From DATJLY01 sp035604615 (GTDB lineage Bacteria; Pseudomonadota; Alphaproteobacteria; ATCC43930; CGMCC-115725), in the NCBI GenBank assembly GCA_035604615.1, contig DATNID010000074.1, forward strand, positions 62,001 through 126,000: a DNA stretch of 64,000 bases, in the 5' to 3' direction. Each line of letters begins with the position of its first letter. Positions within the stretch are counted from its first letter, which is position 1. Shown here one piece after another: positions 33,313 through 43,216 of this stretch. The notes beneath the pieces are model-generated. The model had not been told where the DNA came from, made no database searches, and saw only the letters and a program-made list of their open reading frames with translations. Position numbers and translations under genes: made by a program.

Positions 33313-34737
33313 ATGGATTTCGACTATCAGGAGCGCATCCCGAACAACGTGGGCCTCGCCGACAACAAGAGCCTGCAGCGCGCGCTCGAGCATTGGCAGC
33401 CCCGATTCCTCGACTGGTGGCGCGAGATGGGGCCCTCCGATTTCCAGACCGCCGACATCTATCTGCGCACCGCGACCTCGGTCGATACGAAGGGCTGGGC
33501 GACGTTCGGAAAGCTGAAGATGCCGGATTATCGCTGGGGCATCTTCCTCGCCGAGCCGGAATCCTCCCGCCGCATCGGCTTCGGCGACGAGATGGGCAAG
33601 CCGGCGTGGCAGCAGATCCCGGGCGAGCACCGCACCACCTTGCGCCGCCTCATCGTCACGCAAGGCGACACCGAGCCCGCCTCGGTCGAGCAGCAGCGCC
33701 TCTTGGGCCACACCGCGCCGTCGCTTTATGATTTGCGCAACCTGTTCCAGGTCAACGTCGAGGAAGGCCGCCATTTGTGGGCGATGGTGTACCTCCTCCA
33801 CGCCTATTTCGGGCGCGACGGGCGCGAGGAGGCGGCGGAGATGCTGGCGCGCCATTCGGGCGACGTGAACAAGCCGCGCATCCTTTCCACATTCAACGAG
33901 CCGATCGAGGATTGGCTGTCGTTCTTCATGTTCACCTACTTCACCGACCGCGACGGCAAGTTCCAACTGAAGAGCCTGGCCGAGAGCGCGTTCGACCCCT
34001 TGTCGCGCACCTGCCGCTTCATGCTGCGCGAGGAGGCGCACCACATGTTCGTCGGCGACACCGGCATCTCGCGCGTGGTGAAGCGCACGCTCGAGGCGAT
34101 GGCGGAGGCGAAGTCCGACGGTCCCGCCGCGCTGCGCCAACGCGGCGTCATGGACCTGCCGATGCTGCAGCGCTATCTCAACTTCTGGTTCAGCTCGTCA
34201 TTGGACTTGTTCGGCGCCGAGAACTCGTCCAACGCGGCCGCCTATTTCGCTTCCGGCATCAAGGGCCGGCCCGACGAGGAGGATTTCGCCGACCATCTTT
34301 GTACCGAGGCGACCATGGCGCTCGAGGTGCCCGACGCCGCCGGCGGCATCGTCACCGAGACCGTGCCGCTGCGCAACGCCATGAACGAGGCGACCCGCGC
34401 GGCCTATATCCGCGATTGCGCGATGGGGCTGGCGCGCTGGAACAAGGCGATCGCCAGCGCCGGAATCGATTTCGCCTTCGCGCTGCCGAGCCCGCGCTTC
34501 CGCCGCACCATCGGCGCCTGGGGGGGCCGCTTCGTCGATCCCGCGGGGCGCCCGGTCTCGGAAGCCGCGTGGCGCGCGGGCATGCCGTCATGGCTTCCCA
34601 CCGACGAGGACAAGGCTTACGTCAAAAGCCTCATGCGACCCGTCACCGAGCCCGGCAAGATCGCCGGCTGGATCGCGCCGCCCTTGCGCGGCATCGACGG
34701 GCAGCCGGTGGAGTACGAGTATGTGACGTTCGGGTGA
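33313..34737 (+). CDS. boxB: Benzoyl-CoA 2,3-epoxidase, BoxB diiron subunit
   Basis: The 474-residue protein matches BoxB (about 473-479). It starts MDFDYQERIPNNVGL and has the two ExxH diiron ligand pairs, VEEGRH at about residues 149-154 and EEAHHMF at about 240-246. It uses O2 and electrons from BoxA to form the 2,3-epoxide of benzoyl-CoA. ATG 33313 lies 2 nt after the BoxC stop. No BoxA-like flavoprotein reductase is adjacent, so the electron donor must be encoded elsewhere or replaced. The 3' end is 4 nt from the convergent molybdoprotein gene. Confidence 0.94.
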   Translation: MDFDYQERIPNNVGLADNKSLQRALEHWQPRFLDWWREMGPSDFQTADIYLRTATSVDTKGWATFGKLKMPDYRWGIFLAEPESSRRIGFGDEMGKPAWQQIPGEHRTTLRRLIVTQGDTEPASVEQQRLLGHTAPSLYDLRNLFQVNVEEGRHLWAMVYLLHAYFGRDGREEAAEMLARHSGDVNKPRILSTFNEPIEDWLSFFMFTYFTDRDGKFQLKSLAESAFDPLSRTCRFMLREEAHHMFVGDTGISRVVKRTLEAMAEAKSDGPAALRQRGVMDLPMLQRYLNFWFSSSLDLFGAENSSNAAAYFASGIKGRPDEEDFADHLCTEATMALEVPDAAGGIVTETVPLRNAMNEATRAAYIRDCAMGLARWNKAIASAGIDFAFALPSPRFRRTIGAWGGRFVDPAGRPVSEAAWRAGMPSWLPTDEDKAYVKSLMRPVTEPGKIAGWIAPPLRGIDGQPVEYEYVTFG

Positions 34738-34741
34738 CGGG

Positions 34742-37072
34742 TCACCCCCGCGCCGCCTGGATCGCCCGCCACAGTTTCTCCGGCGCCGCCGGCATTTCCA
34801 CCGAAGCCGCGCCCACTTGCGCCAGCGCGTCGTTGACCGCGTTCATCACCGCCGGGATCGCGCCGATGGTGCCGGCCTCGCCCACGCCCTTGACGCCCAG
34901 CGGGTTGCGGTTGCTCGGCGAGACGTTGCTGCCGAGCTTGAAGGCGCAGAAATCGTCGGCGCGCGGCATGCAGTAATCCTGGAACGAGCCGGTCAGGACC
35001 TGGCCCGTCGCCTTATCGTAGACCATGTCCTCAAGCAGCGCCTGCCCGATGCCCTGGGCGATGCCGCCGTGAATCTGGCCGTGGCACAGGAGCGGATTGA
35101 GCATGGTCCCGACATCGTCGACTGCGGCATAGCGCACCAGCTCCGCCTTGCCGGTGTCCTCGTCGATCTCGACCTCGCAGATGTGCGCGCCGCTGGGGAA
35201 GGTCGCGGCGCCGGGGGGCCCGTAATCGGCGCGCTCGGAGAATCCCGGGTCGAGGCCGCGCGGGATGTCGGCCGAATCGAACGAGCGCTTCACCACCTCG
35301 TCCATGGTCACCTTGCGGTCGGTGCCGGCGATGGCGAAGCCGCCCTTCTCGAACACGATGTCGCCCGCAGACGCCTCCATCATGTGCGCCGCGATTTTCT
35401 TGCCGCGCTCGACGATCCGCTCGGCCGCGAGCACCACCGCCGAGCCCGCCAGCATGGCCGAGCGCGAGCCGAACGTGCCAATCGAGTTGGTGACGACATC
35501 GGTGTCGCCATAGCGATAGCGGATACGGTCGGCGTCGATGTTGAGCTTCTCGGACAGGATTTGCTTGAACGTGGTGCCGTGGCCCTGGCCGTGATCCATG
35601 CTGCCGGTGATGAGCGTGATCCCGCCCGAGGGATCGAAGCGAATTTCCGCATGCTCGAAATCGCGCCCGCCGGTGGCCGCGACCGCGGTGGCGACGCCGA
35701 CGCCCAGGAGCTTGCCGCGCTTCTTCGCCTCGGCGCGCCTTGCCGCGAGGCCCGAATAGTCCGAGAGCTGCTTGGCGTCGTCGAGATTCTTGATGAAGTC
35801 GCCGCTGTCGTAGATTTGGCGCATCGAGGTGGTGTACGGCATCGCGCTCGCCGGGATGGTGTTGCGCCGGCGCAGTTCCTCGGGCGACATGCCCAGCACG
35901 CGCGCCGCCTTGTCGATGATGGTCTCGGTGACGAAGAGCGGCTCGGGCCGCCCGCCGCCGCGATAGGGCGCAATCGTCATGGTGTTGGTGAGCGCGGCAT
36001 AGACCCGCGCATAGACCGCCGGCAGCGCGTATGTGTTGACCAGGCATCCCAACGCCACGGTGATCGGCAGGGGCGCGCGGTCATTGGTGAAATAGGCGCC
36101 GATGCCGGTGCGCCAGGTCGTGCGCAGGCCCAGGAACTTGCCCGATTTGTCGAGCGCCAATTCGGTGTCGATGACGCTGCCGCGGCTTTGCTCGTCGCTG
36201 AGCAAGCCTTCGCTGCGCTCGGCGATCCAGCGCACCGGGCGGCCGGTGACCTCGGCGGCCCACATGGAGAGCGCGTATTCGGGCGAGCAGCCGCCCTTCA
36301 TGCCGAAGCCGCCGCCCATGTTGTCGCAAATGACGCGCACCTTGGTGTGCGGCACCTTGAAGATGCGGTCGGCCAGCTGCGCCCGCGTGCCGTGGGTCGA
36401 CTGGATGGTGCAGCGGATGGTGTAGCGGTCGTCCTCGGCGTCGTACTGGGCGACGCAGCCGCGCGGCTCCATCGAGTTGGCGGTGATGCGGTTAATTACG
36501 ATCTTGTGGCGCACCACGTGGTCGGCCTTGGCGATGGCGGCCTCGACCGACGCCTTGTCGCCGGCCTCGTGGCAGAACGCCTCGTTGCCGGGATTGTCCT
36601 CCCACAGCGCCGGCGCGCCCGGCGCCAGCGCCGCTTCCGGGTCGATCAGCACCGGCAAGGCCTCGTACTCGACCGCGACCCGCTCGGCCGCGTCCTTCGC
36701 CTGATCGAGCGTGTCGGCGACGATGAAGACGACCGGCTCACCCACGAATCTGACCTTGCCCTGAGCCAGGAGCGGCTGCGGCGTGACGAAGGCCGGCGCG
36801 CCGGTGCTGCGCTTCCTCGGCACCGCGGGCCGCAGCGTGCCCAGGCCGCGCGCGCGCAGATCGTCTCCCGTGAAGATCGCGAGCACGCCCGGCAGCTGGT
36901 TGGCCGCGCGCACGTCGATCGAAGCGATCTTCGCGTGCGCGTGCGGCGAGCGCAGCACGAGGCCCCTCGCTTCGTGCGGCAGCCGCACGTCGTCGACATA
37001 GCGCCCGTTTCCGCGCAGCAGCCGCGGGTCTTCCTCGCGCGGCACCGATTGCCCGATCTCGTAATAACCCAT
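34742..37072 (-). CDS. Xanthine dehydrogenase/CoxL-type molybdopterin subunit (copy A)
   Basis: The 776-residue protein is a molybdenum hydroxylase large subunit. Its N-terminus reads PREEDPRLLRGNGRYVDDV. The active-site loop has PYRGGGRPE, resembling form II (AYRGAGR) rather than true CO dehydrogenase (AYRCSFR). GVGEAGTIGA carries the base Glu. It probably hydroxylates an aldehyde or N-heterocycle. No FAD (CoxM) or FeS (CoxS) gene adjoins it; the only pair in the window is at 57215-58527. It is the last gene of a four-gene operon with an amidohydrolase, MFS and FAD monooxygenase. Confidence 0.9.
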   Translation of the reverse strand: MGYYEIGQSVPREEDPRLLRGNGRYVDDVRLPHEARGLVLRSPHAHAKIASIDVRAANQLPGVLAIFTGDDLRARGLGTLRPAVPRKRSTGAPAFVTPQPLLAQGKVRFVGEPVVFIVADTLDQAKDAAERVAVEYEALPVLIDPEAALAPGAPALWEDNPGNEAFCHEAGDKASVEAAIAKADHVVRHKIVINRITANSMEPRGCVAQYDAEDDRYTIRCTIQSTHGTRAQLADRIFKVPHTKVRVICDNMGGGFGMKGGCSPEYALSMWAAEVTGRPVRWIAERSEGLLSDEQSRGSVIDTELALDKSGKFLGLRTTWRTGIGAYFTNDRAPLPITVALGCLVNTYALPAVYARVYAALTNTMTIAPYRGGGRPEPLFVTETIIDKAARVLGMSPEELRRRNTIPASAMPYTTSMRQIYDSGDFIKNLDDAKQLSDYSGLAARRAEAKKRGKLLGVGVATAVAATGGRDFEHAEIRFDPSGGITLITGSMDHGQGHGTTFKQILSEKLNIDADRIRYRYGDTDVVTNSIGTFGSRSAMLAGSAVVLAAERIVERGKKIAAHMMEASAGDIVFEKGGFAIAGTDRKVTMDEVVKRSFDSADIPRGLDPGFSERADYGPPGAATFPSGAHICEVEIDEDTGKAELVRYAAVDDVGTMLNPLLCHGQIHGGIAQGIGQALLEDMVYDKATGQVLTGSFQDYCMPRADDFCAFKLGSNVSPSNRNPLGVKGVGEAGTIGAIPAVMNAVNDALAQVGAASVEMPAAPEKLWRAIQAARG

Positions 37073-37084
37073 CCCAGCCCCTCC

Positions 37085-38722
37085 TTAAGAATTTGCGCCC
37101 GCGCCGCGGACGGTATCGACGATCGCGAGCGGGTCCTTGGGCGCCGCATCGGCGCGCCAGGCGACATGCCCGTCCGGCCGGACCAGCACCAGACGCCGCT
37201 CGTAGAGCGACGCGGTCGCCGGATCGTCGATCGGCGTCACCGTGAGTTTCATGCCGCGCGAGCGCGCCGCCGCCTCGAGCCCCTGCGCCTCGCGCGCGGC
37301 GCCGCCGAATGCCAGCAGCACGAAGCCCCGGCCGAACAGATCGACGGTCGAGCGTCCCCCGCCGAGCCATGCGTGCGGCGCGCGCGAGCCCGGGCGGCTG
37401 GTCTGGACATACTCGGTCACGCTGTCGCGCGGCGGGGGCGTACCGTCGGACACCACGATCGGCGACGGATCGTAGCGGTATCCGAGAGCGATGCCGTCGG
37501 AGATGTAGACGCGGGTGCGGCGCCGAACGATCTCATCGCCGACCCGCTTCCTGAGCGCGTCGCCCTCGGGTCCCGGCCGGTCGATCGCGGCCAGCGTCGC
37601 CTCGTCGAAGATCTCGTCCTGGTGCTCGCGCACCTCGTCGACGACGCGCTTGGCGACCGGCCGGCGCTCGCGCTCGTAGCTGTCGAGCAGCGCGGCGCCG
37701 CCCCAGCCCTCGAGCGTGGCGGCGAGCTTCCAGCCGAGATCGACCGCGTCGCCCAGGCCCGTGTTCATGCCGAACCCGCCCGAGGGACCGTGCTGATGGA
37801 CCGCGTCGCCCGCCAGCATCACCGGCCCGCGGCGCCAGCGGTCGGCGACGATGCTGCGTTGGGTCCAGGGCAGCACCGACTTCACCTCGCACTCGATGCC
37901 GGGCCCTATCACCGCGTTGATGATGCCGGCGACGTCGACCGCTTCGGGCGCCACGCGCTCGAGCCCCAAATTGATGCCGAGCCGCCACAGCTCGTCGCCG
38001 TCGAGCTCGATGAGGCTCGGGTTGTTGCCGACCTTGTTGACGAAGAAATAGAACGCGGCCTTGCCCTTGTCGTGCCGGTTCCACAGCTCTTTCGTGCGCA
38101 GGAAGACGTTGAGGTGATATGAGAGCACCATTTCGCCGTCCATGTGCACGCCGAGCGCGTTCCTCACCATGCTCTGCCCGCCGCAGCAGGCGACGAGATA
38201 GCGCGCGGCGATTTTCTCCACGCGATCGTTGGCGAGATCGCGCACCGTGGCGAGCACGAAGCCGTCCTTCTCCTCGAAACCCTCGAAGCGGCAGCGATAG
38301 CGCATGGTGACCGTCGGCATGCGCTGCGCCAGCTGGCGCATGATCGGATCGAAATAGAGCTGGTTGCAGCGCTGCGAGCGCTCGGGGCTGGTCGCCAGCT
38401 TCTGAATCCGGCCGCGATCGCCGCCGCCATAGGTCGGGCGCTCGATGCGCGCCAGCTCGTAGCCCTGGAGGCTGGTGAGATAGAGGATGGTGGAGGGGAA
38501 ATCAGGAGGCGCGCCGGCGTTCGTCACCTCCTGGGCGACGCCCCAGCGGCGGCAGAACTCCATGGTGCGCGAGTTCACCGTGTTGGCGCGGGGATGATAG
38601 ATGGTGCCGTCGCCCTGCTCGACCAGGGTGCAGGCGATGCCGCGCCAGCCGAGATCGGCCGCAAGCGCGAGCCCGACCGGACCGCCGCCGACGATGAGGA
38701 CCGGCGTTTCCGCTTCGCTCAT
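37085..38722 (-). CDS. FAD-dependent aromatic monooxygenase (MhpA-like group)
   Basis: The 545-residue enzyme has the PHBH fold: FAD loop LIVGGGPVGLALAADLG at the N-terminus and the ribityl-binding GDAVHQHGPSGGFGMNTG in the second half. A C-terminal thioredoxin-like region of about 110 residues ends the protein, as in MhpA, phenol and resorcinol hydroxylases. It should hydroxylate a phenolic ring. ATG 38722 overlaps the MFS stop as ATGA (the transporter lies upstream), and 12 nt separate it from the molybdoprotein gene. It presumably acts with its operon neighbours on one imported aromatic compound. Confidence 0.9.
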   Translation of the reverse strand: MSEAETPVLIVGGGPVGLALAADLGWRGIACTLVEQGDGTIYHPRANTVNSRTMEFCRRWGVAQEVTNAGAPPDFPSTILYLTSLQGYELARIERPTYGGGDRGRIQKLATSPERSQRCNQLYFDPIMRQLAQRMPTVTMRYRCRFEGFEEKDGFVLATVRDLANDRVEKIAARYLVACCGGQSMVRNALGVHMDGEMVLSYHLNVFLRTKELWNRHDKGKAAFYFFVNKVGNNPSLIELDGDELWRLGINLGLERVAPEAVDVAGIINAVIGPGIECEVKSVLPWTQRSIVADRWRRGPVMLAGDAVHQHGPSGGFGMNTGLGDAVDLGWKLAATLEGWGGAALLDSYERERRPVAKRVVDEVREHQDEIFDEATLAAIDRPGPEGDALRKRVGDEIVRRRTRVYISDGIALGYRYDPSPIVVSDGTPPPRDSVTEYVQTSRPGSRAPHAWLGGGRSTVDLFGRGFVLLAFGGAAREAQGLEAAARSRGMKLTVTPIDDPATASLYERRLVLVRPDGHVAWRADAAPKDPLAIVDTVRGAGANS

Positions 38723-39969
38723 GCCGGCACCTCCCCTTCGAGCGGGGCGGGAGCGCGCCGGGGCAGCGCCGGGAAGGGATAGGGGCCGAACTGGAGGAAG
38801 ATGACGCAGGCCACGATCAGGATCACCTCGTAGAACGCGAAGGCCGGACTATAGGAGCGATAGAGGTCGAAGGAGAGTCCGCTCAGATAGGGGCCGACTC
38901 CGGTCGCGCCGGCGAAGATGCCGAACATGGTGCCGAAGATCTTGCCATAGGCCTTGAGGCCGAAATAGCGGCTGACGAAGAAGCCCATCAGGTCGATCTC
39001 GGCGCCCAGCCCCGCGCCGCACAGGATCGCGCCCAGCGCCGGGACAAATCCGCCCGCGCCGCTGCCGAAGAGGGCGGTGCCGATCATCGGCAGGATGAAG
39101 AACCCGACCGCGACGTAGGATCCCCGGAAGCGGTCGACGCACCAGCCCGACAGCATGCGCCCGGCGATCGCCGCGACGCCCGAGACCGCCAGCACGCTGG
39201 TCGCGGCCTGCAGCGCGAAACCGCGATCCATCAGCATGGCGACGATCTGAGTGAGCGTGCCGTTCAACGCGACGACGCCCAAGAGGAAGGCGAAGGCGAG
39301 GCCCCAGAACCGCCGCGAGCCGAGCGCTTCCTTCATGCTCACGCCGGGCAGCGCGCCGCGCACGGCGATGGGCTCGGGCGAGCGCTCGTCCTCGCCGGGC
39401 TCGCGCACCAGGAGGATCACGGGAATCCAGCCCACCACCAGGACGAACGCGGCCAGCCCGACATAGGCCGCGCGCCAGCCGAAGGCGCCGATCAGATAGG
39501 CCGTGTAGGGCGGCACGATCGCGGTGCCGAGCCCGACGCCCGCCATGGTGATGCCGAGCGCGAGGCCGCGGCGGCGGTCGAACCATTTCGCCACCACGAA
39601 GGCGAACGATACCGGCGACAGCCCGACGCTGAACAGGCCCTTGAAGGCGAACAGCATATAGATGACGAGGAGCGAGGCGGTGAGGAAATACTGCGACGCC
39701 ACCGCGATCGAGAACAGCACGGCGCCGATCATCATGACGCTGCGCGCGCCGAACCGGTCGAGCAGCATGCCGAGGAACGGCCCCGACGCGGCGCTGATCC
39801 AGTTGGTCACCAGCATCGCCGAGGCGAACACGCCGCGGCCGATATGGAGGTCCTCGGTCACCGGCCGCAGGAACACGCCGAAGGTGAAGATGTTGATCGG
39901 CCCGCCGCCGCACATCACGCCCAAGATCGACGCGGCGACGATCCACCAGCGATTGCGCAGACGGATCAT
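38719..39969 (-). CDS. MFS transporter (monocarboxylate/OFA-like)
   Basis: A 416-residue, 12-helix transporter. NIFTFGVFLRPVTEDLH in helix 1, the duplicated PYTAYLIGAFGWRAAYVGL motif and ALSVGL-like helices resemble the monocarboxylate and oxalate/formate antiporter group. A second MFS of the same type is at 45196. The stop overlaps the monooxygenase start by 4 nt. It is likely the carrier for the substrate of the adjoining enzymes (inference). Confidence 0.87.
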   Translation of the reverse strand: MIRLRNRWWIVAASILGVMCGGGPINIFTFGVFLRPVTEDLHIGRGVFASAMLVTNWISAASGPFLGMLLDRFGARSVMMIGAVLFSIAVASQYFLTASLLVIYMLFAFKGLFSVGLSPVSFAFVVAKWFDRRRGLALGITMAGVGLGTAIVPPYTAYLIGAFGWRAAYVGLAAFVLVVGWIPVILLVREPGEDERSPEPIAVRGALPGVSMKEALGSRRFWGLAFAFLLGVVALNGTLTQIVAMLMDRGFALQAATSVLAVSGVAAIAGRMLSGWCVDRFRGSYVAVGFFILPMIGTALFGSGAGGFVPALGAILCGAGLGAEIDLMGFFVSRYFGLKAYGKIFGTMFGIFAGATGVGPYLSGLSFDLYRSYSPAFAFYEVILIVACVIFLQFGPYPFPALPRRAPAPLEGEVPA

Positions 39970-39976
39970 GTCGCCG

Positions 39977-40792
39977 TCACTGCGCCCGCTTCCAGCCGAT
40001 CCAGTCGCACAGCGCCCTTCCCATGACGAGGTCCTTGTCCGCCGCCGTAAGGAATGGCAGCTCCTCGGTGTACATGGTCACGCATTGGCGCCACGAGCAC
40101 GGCATGCGCGTCAAGTCGGTGCCCCAGAAGAAGCGGCGCGGACCGAACGCATCGAAGACCTGGCGCAGATAGCCGTGGACGTTGCGGTAGGGATAAGCCT
40201 CGCTCGACGTGCCGGGCGCGGCCGAGGCCTTGACCGCGACGTTGGGGAACCTGGCGAGCGCCACCAGCTCCGGCAGCTTGGCGAAGGCGGCCGCGTCCTT
40301 CGCGCCCGAGACCGCGGCCAGATGGTCGATGATGAGCTTGAGGCCCGGATGGCGCTCCGCCACCTTCGCCACCACGGCGAGATGATCGGCCGCCGCAAGA
40401 CCCACCGGCAATCCTGCGCGCTCGGCCGCCGGCCACAGCCAGTCCATGGTGCCGTCGGTCATCCACGACTTCATGTGCGGCTCGAGGAAGGTGAAGCGCA
40501 GGCCGAGCATTCCCGGCTGCTTCTTCCAGCCGTCGATCAACGCGCGGCTCTCGGGCTTGTCGAGCGGGAAGCGCCCGAGCACGGCGAAGCGGTCGGGATA
40601 TTTGCGCGCCGCCTCGACCGCGACCGCGCCGGCGTTGGGGTCCCAGCCGGGCGGATGAACCAGCGCCGCATCGACGCCGGCCGCTTTCATCTCGGCGATC
40701 GCGTCCTCGGCCGAGAAGACCGGGATCTGGCGGTGCGCGCCGTTGGGCTTGCCGCTGGACCACAGGTGAATCTGCGAATCGACGACCATCAT
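39977..40792 (-). CDS. Amidohydrolase 2 family (COG3618) TIM-barrel hydrolase
   Basis: The 271-residue protein opens with VDSQIHLW, the reduced metal-binding signature of the amidohydrolase 2/PDC-lactonase group. DHLAAVSGAKD and WGTDLTRMP carry later barrel-end residues. Members include 2-pyrone-4,6-dicarboxylate lactonase and various decarboxylases. ATG 40792 begins at the first codon of the frame. It heads the four-gene operon, 7 nt before the MFS gene, so hydrolysis of a lactone or decarboxylation of an aromatic acid is plausible here. Confidence 0.85.
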   Translation of the reverse strand: MMVVDSQIHLWSSGKPNGAHRQIPVFSAEDAIAEMKAAGVDAALVHPPGWDPNAGAVAVEAARKYPDRFAVLGRFPLDKPESRALIDGWKKQPGMLGLRFTFLEPHMKSWMTDGTMDWLWPAAERAGLPVGLAAADHLAVVAKVAERHPGLKLIIDHLAAVSGAKDAAAFAKLPELVALARFPNVAVKASAAPGTSSEAYPYRNVHGYLRQVFDAFGPRRFFWGTDLTRMPCSWRQCVTMYTEELPFLTAADKDLVMGRALCDWIGWKRAQ

Positions 40793-40914
40793 GGCACCGC
40801 TCCCTTGCTCGCTCGCGCCAAGACTAACCGAAGCGGCAAGGCGTGTGAATTCCGTTCCCCTGATCGGCCCCTCGGCTTTGTGTTAGGCTCGTGCGTCGCA
40901 CGGGGAGAAACGGC

Positions 40915-41874
40915 ATGCGGATCGTTGGCGGATGGGTTTGCGGCGCGGCGATCGCGGCGCTTCTGGCGGCGGTGGCGGCTCCGGCGGGCGCGGAGACGCT
41001 GCGCGTGGGCAAGGTGGTGGCGCAGAATTTCGGCTTCGTGCCGCTCAATGTCGGCGTGGCGGAGGGGTTCTTCAAAAGCCGCGGGCTCGACATCGACGAG
41101 TTCGATTTCGGCGGCGGCGCCAAGCAGCAGCAGGCGCTGGTCGCGGGCAGCATCGACATCGCGATCGGCGGCGGCACCGATCTGGCCTTCATCGTCAAGG
41201 GCTCGCCGTCGCTGGGCGTGGTGGCGATCACGTCCTCGGCCTCGTTCATGGGCTACATCGTCGGGCAGGATTCGCCGATCAAGACCATCGACGACCTCAA
41301 GGGCAGGAAGGTCGGCGTCACCACCGCCGGATCGCTGACCCGATGGCTGGTCGATCAACTCAACGCCGCCAAGGGCTGGGGCGCGGACGGCGCGACGCCG
41401 GTGCCGATCGGCGGCGAGCTGGCGACCGAACTCGCCGCGCTCAAGACGCATGCGGTCGACGCGTTCGTCGACTCTCCGGCGATCGGCTATTCGCTCGAGA
41501 CGCAGCAGGCCGGCAGGCTGCTCTTCACCTGCTCGGACTACATCCACGATCTCCAGGTGTTCATCGTCTTCGCCGCGACGCCGCTGGTGGAGAAGAATCC
41601 CGACGCGGTGAAGCGCTTCGTCGCGGGCTGGCTCGAATCGGTCAACTTCATGCGCAGCCACAAGGACGAGACCGTCGAGATCGCGCGCAAGATCACCGGC
41701 TTTTCCAAGCCCGTCGAGGAGCGCGAATACGATCTGCTGATGCCGCGCTTCGCGGCCGACGGAAAATTCGACCAGAAGGCGCTGGCGGCGACCGCGCGTT
41801 CCTTCGTCGACCTCAAGGTCCTGGATCAGATCCCCGACCTGACGAAGCTCTATACCGAGCGCTTCCTGCCCTAG
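40915..41874 (+). CDS. NMT1-like ABC substrate-binding protein (orphan, tandem copy 1)
   Basis: A 319-residue secreted protein: signal peptide (about residues 1-27, AAPAGAET), then the NMT1-type fold with DLKGRKVGVTTAGSLTRW and end KLYTERFLP. It is clearly homologous to the copies at 26735 and 41930. ATG 40915 follows GGGGAGAAA; an earlier initiator at 40891 lacks a good site. Two binding proteins in tandem without membrane components suggest they feed a common transporter encoded elsewhere. The divergent amidohydrolase is 122 nt away. Confidence 0.89.
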   Translation: MRIVGGWVCGAAIAALLAAVAAPAGAETLRVGKVVAQNFGFVPLNVGVAEGFFKSRGLDIDEFDFGGGAKQQQALVAGSIDIAIGGGTDLAFIVKGSPSLGVVAITSSASFMGYIVGQDSPIKTIDDLKGRKVGVTTAGSLTRWLVDQLNAAKGWGADGATPVPIGGELATELAALKTHAVDAFVDSPAIGYSLETQQAGRLLFTCSDYIHDLQVFIVFAATPLVEKNPDAVKRFVAGWLESVNFMRSHKDETVEIARKITGFSKPVEEREYDLLMPRFAADGKFDQKALAATARSFVDLKVLDQIPDLTKLYTERFLP

Positions 41875-41929
41875 GTGTTTGGTGCCGGAGCGTGATGGTG
41901 CATATTCGACCCGTGAAGGAGGGGAAGCC

Positions 41930-42904
41930 ATGAGCACAGACATATTGCGCAGCGTGGTTCGGGCCGCCTTCGCCGTAGCGCTCGGATCGGCCTTCATGGC
42001 GCTGCCGGCGTCGGCCGCCACGACTCTCACCGTCGGGAAGGCGGCGCCGAATGCCGACCCGATCATTCCCGTGGATGTCGGCTACCAGGTCGGCATCTTC
42101 AAAAAACACGGGCTCGACCTGAAGATCGTGGATTTCCTCGGCGGCAGCAAAATGGCCCAGGCCATGGCCGCCGGCAGCATCGATATCGGGGACGGCGCGG
42201 GAACCGAGATGGCGCTCGTCGCCAAGGGGGTGCCCATGCTGGCCGTCTGCGAATCCTCCGATACCTTTCCTTTCCTCAGCATCGGCGTGCCCTGGGATTC
42301 GCCGATCAAGTCGATGAAGGAGCTCAAGGGCACGAAGATAGGCATCTCGAGCCCGGGCTCGCTCACCGACTGGCTGGCGCAGGAACTGGCGCGCAAAGAG
42401 GGCTGGGCGCCGGACGAGCTCACGAATGTCGCGATCGGCAACGGCGCCGCCGGCATCATCGCGGCGTTCCGCGAACATCTCATCGACGCCGACATCGGCA
42501 CGACCTCGCTGTTCCTGGACATGCAGGAAAAGAAAGCCGCGCGCCTGCTCGTTCCGGTCTCGGACTACGAAGGCGGCGCCGGCTCCGGCGCACTCTATGC
42601 GTCGAATCATTTGATCGACACCGATCCCGGCGCAGTCCGGGCATTCGTCGCCGGCTGGATCGAGACCATCGATTACATCCGCGCGCACAAGGCCGAGACG
42701 GTGAAGATCGAGAGCGGCGTGACCGGCCTCCCCGAAAGCGTGATGTCGAAGGAATACGACCTGACGATCGGCATGTTCACCAAGGGCTGCAAGTTCGACG
42801 CGCAGTCGCTCGCCACGCTCAAGCGGACCTTCGCCGACCTGAAGCTCTTGGACGCGCCGCCCGACATGGCGAAGCTCTATACCGAGGCGTTCCTGCCGAA
42901 GTGA
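41930..42904 (+). CDS. NMT1-like ABC substrate-binding protein (orphan, tandem copy 2)
   Basis: The 324-residue product has a signal peptide (about residues 1-28, LPASAATT) and the same fold as the preceding gene (ELKGTKIGISSPGSLTDW, end MAKLYTEAFLPK). Ligand-site segments differ (YQVGIFKKHGLDLK and DYEGGAGSGAL), so ligand range has probably diverged. ATG 41930 has a strong GAAGGAGGGG site. A 55-nt gap separates it from copy 1. Downstream the DNA changes character, with a remnant gene and an ABC exporter. Confidence 0.89.
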   Translation: MSTDILRSVVRAAFAVALGSAFMALPASAATTLTVGKAAPNADPIIPVDVGYQVGIFKKHGLDLKIVDFLGGSKMAQAMAAGSIDIGDGAGTEMALVAKGVPMLAVCESSDTFPFLSIGVPWDSPIKSMKELKGTKIGISSPGSLTDWLAQELARKEGWAPDELTNVAIGNGAAGIIAAFREHLIDADIGTTSLFLDMQEKKAARLLVPVSDYEGGAGSGALYASNHLIDTDPGAVRAFVAGWIETIDYIRAHKAETVKIESGVTGLPESVMSKEYDLTIGMFTKGCKFDAQSLATLKRTFADLKLLDAPPDMAKLYTEAFLPK

Positions 42905-42931
42905 CGCCGCGCGATTGTTCCGGGAAGCGCC

Positions 42932-43076
42932 GCGAGCCGGCGTCGGCGGGACGGGGATGCCCAGTGCCGTCGCGGTCTCGAGGTTGAGCACCAGCTCGCG
43001 CGCGAGCGCCAGCCGCTTGGTCGCGATATCCGCGTAGAGCGGCGTGGCGCCCACGTCACGTCCGATCATGTGCAGA
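42932..43076 (-). pseudogene. Fragment of a PF04392-type ABC binding-protein gene
   Basis: On the minus strand, a short open stretch encodes ELVLNLETATALGIPVPPT (42941-42997). This closely fits the conserved C-terminus of the PF04392 ABC substrate-binding family (ELVxNLKTAxALGLxxPPS). The segment before it, YADIATKRLALARELV, continues the helix. No start codon, full domain or proper end (usually ARADEVIE) is present, so this is a decayed remnant. It occupies most of the 312-nt gap 42905-43216; nothing else was recognised there. Confidence 0.4.
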
Positions 43077-43216
43077 ACGCGGCCGCAAGTCGCGCACTGG
43101 CAGCACCTCGCATGCGTGCCATCACCGGACGTACCATCGACCCTGGCGCGGACGGGTATCGCCGCTAACATGCGAAAGTAGGTCGCGACGAACAATGACT
43201 GTCGTCGCCTTCCACC

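Noticed and set aside
34742..37072. True aerobic CO dehydrogenase (form I)
   Set aside because: The form I loop AYRCSFR is absent; PYRGGGR is present, so CO oxidation is not supported.
34817..38122. Plus-strand open frame of about 1100 codons opposite the molybdoprotein and monooxygenase genes
   Set aside because: It is antisense to two genes with clear family motifs, is rich in Arg, Gly, Ala and His in shadow-frame style, and has no recognisable domain. High GC lengthens open antisense frames.
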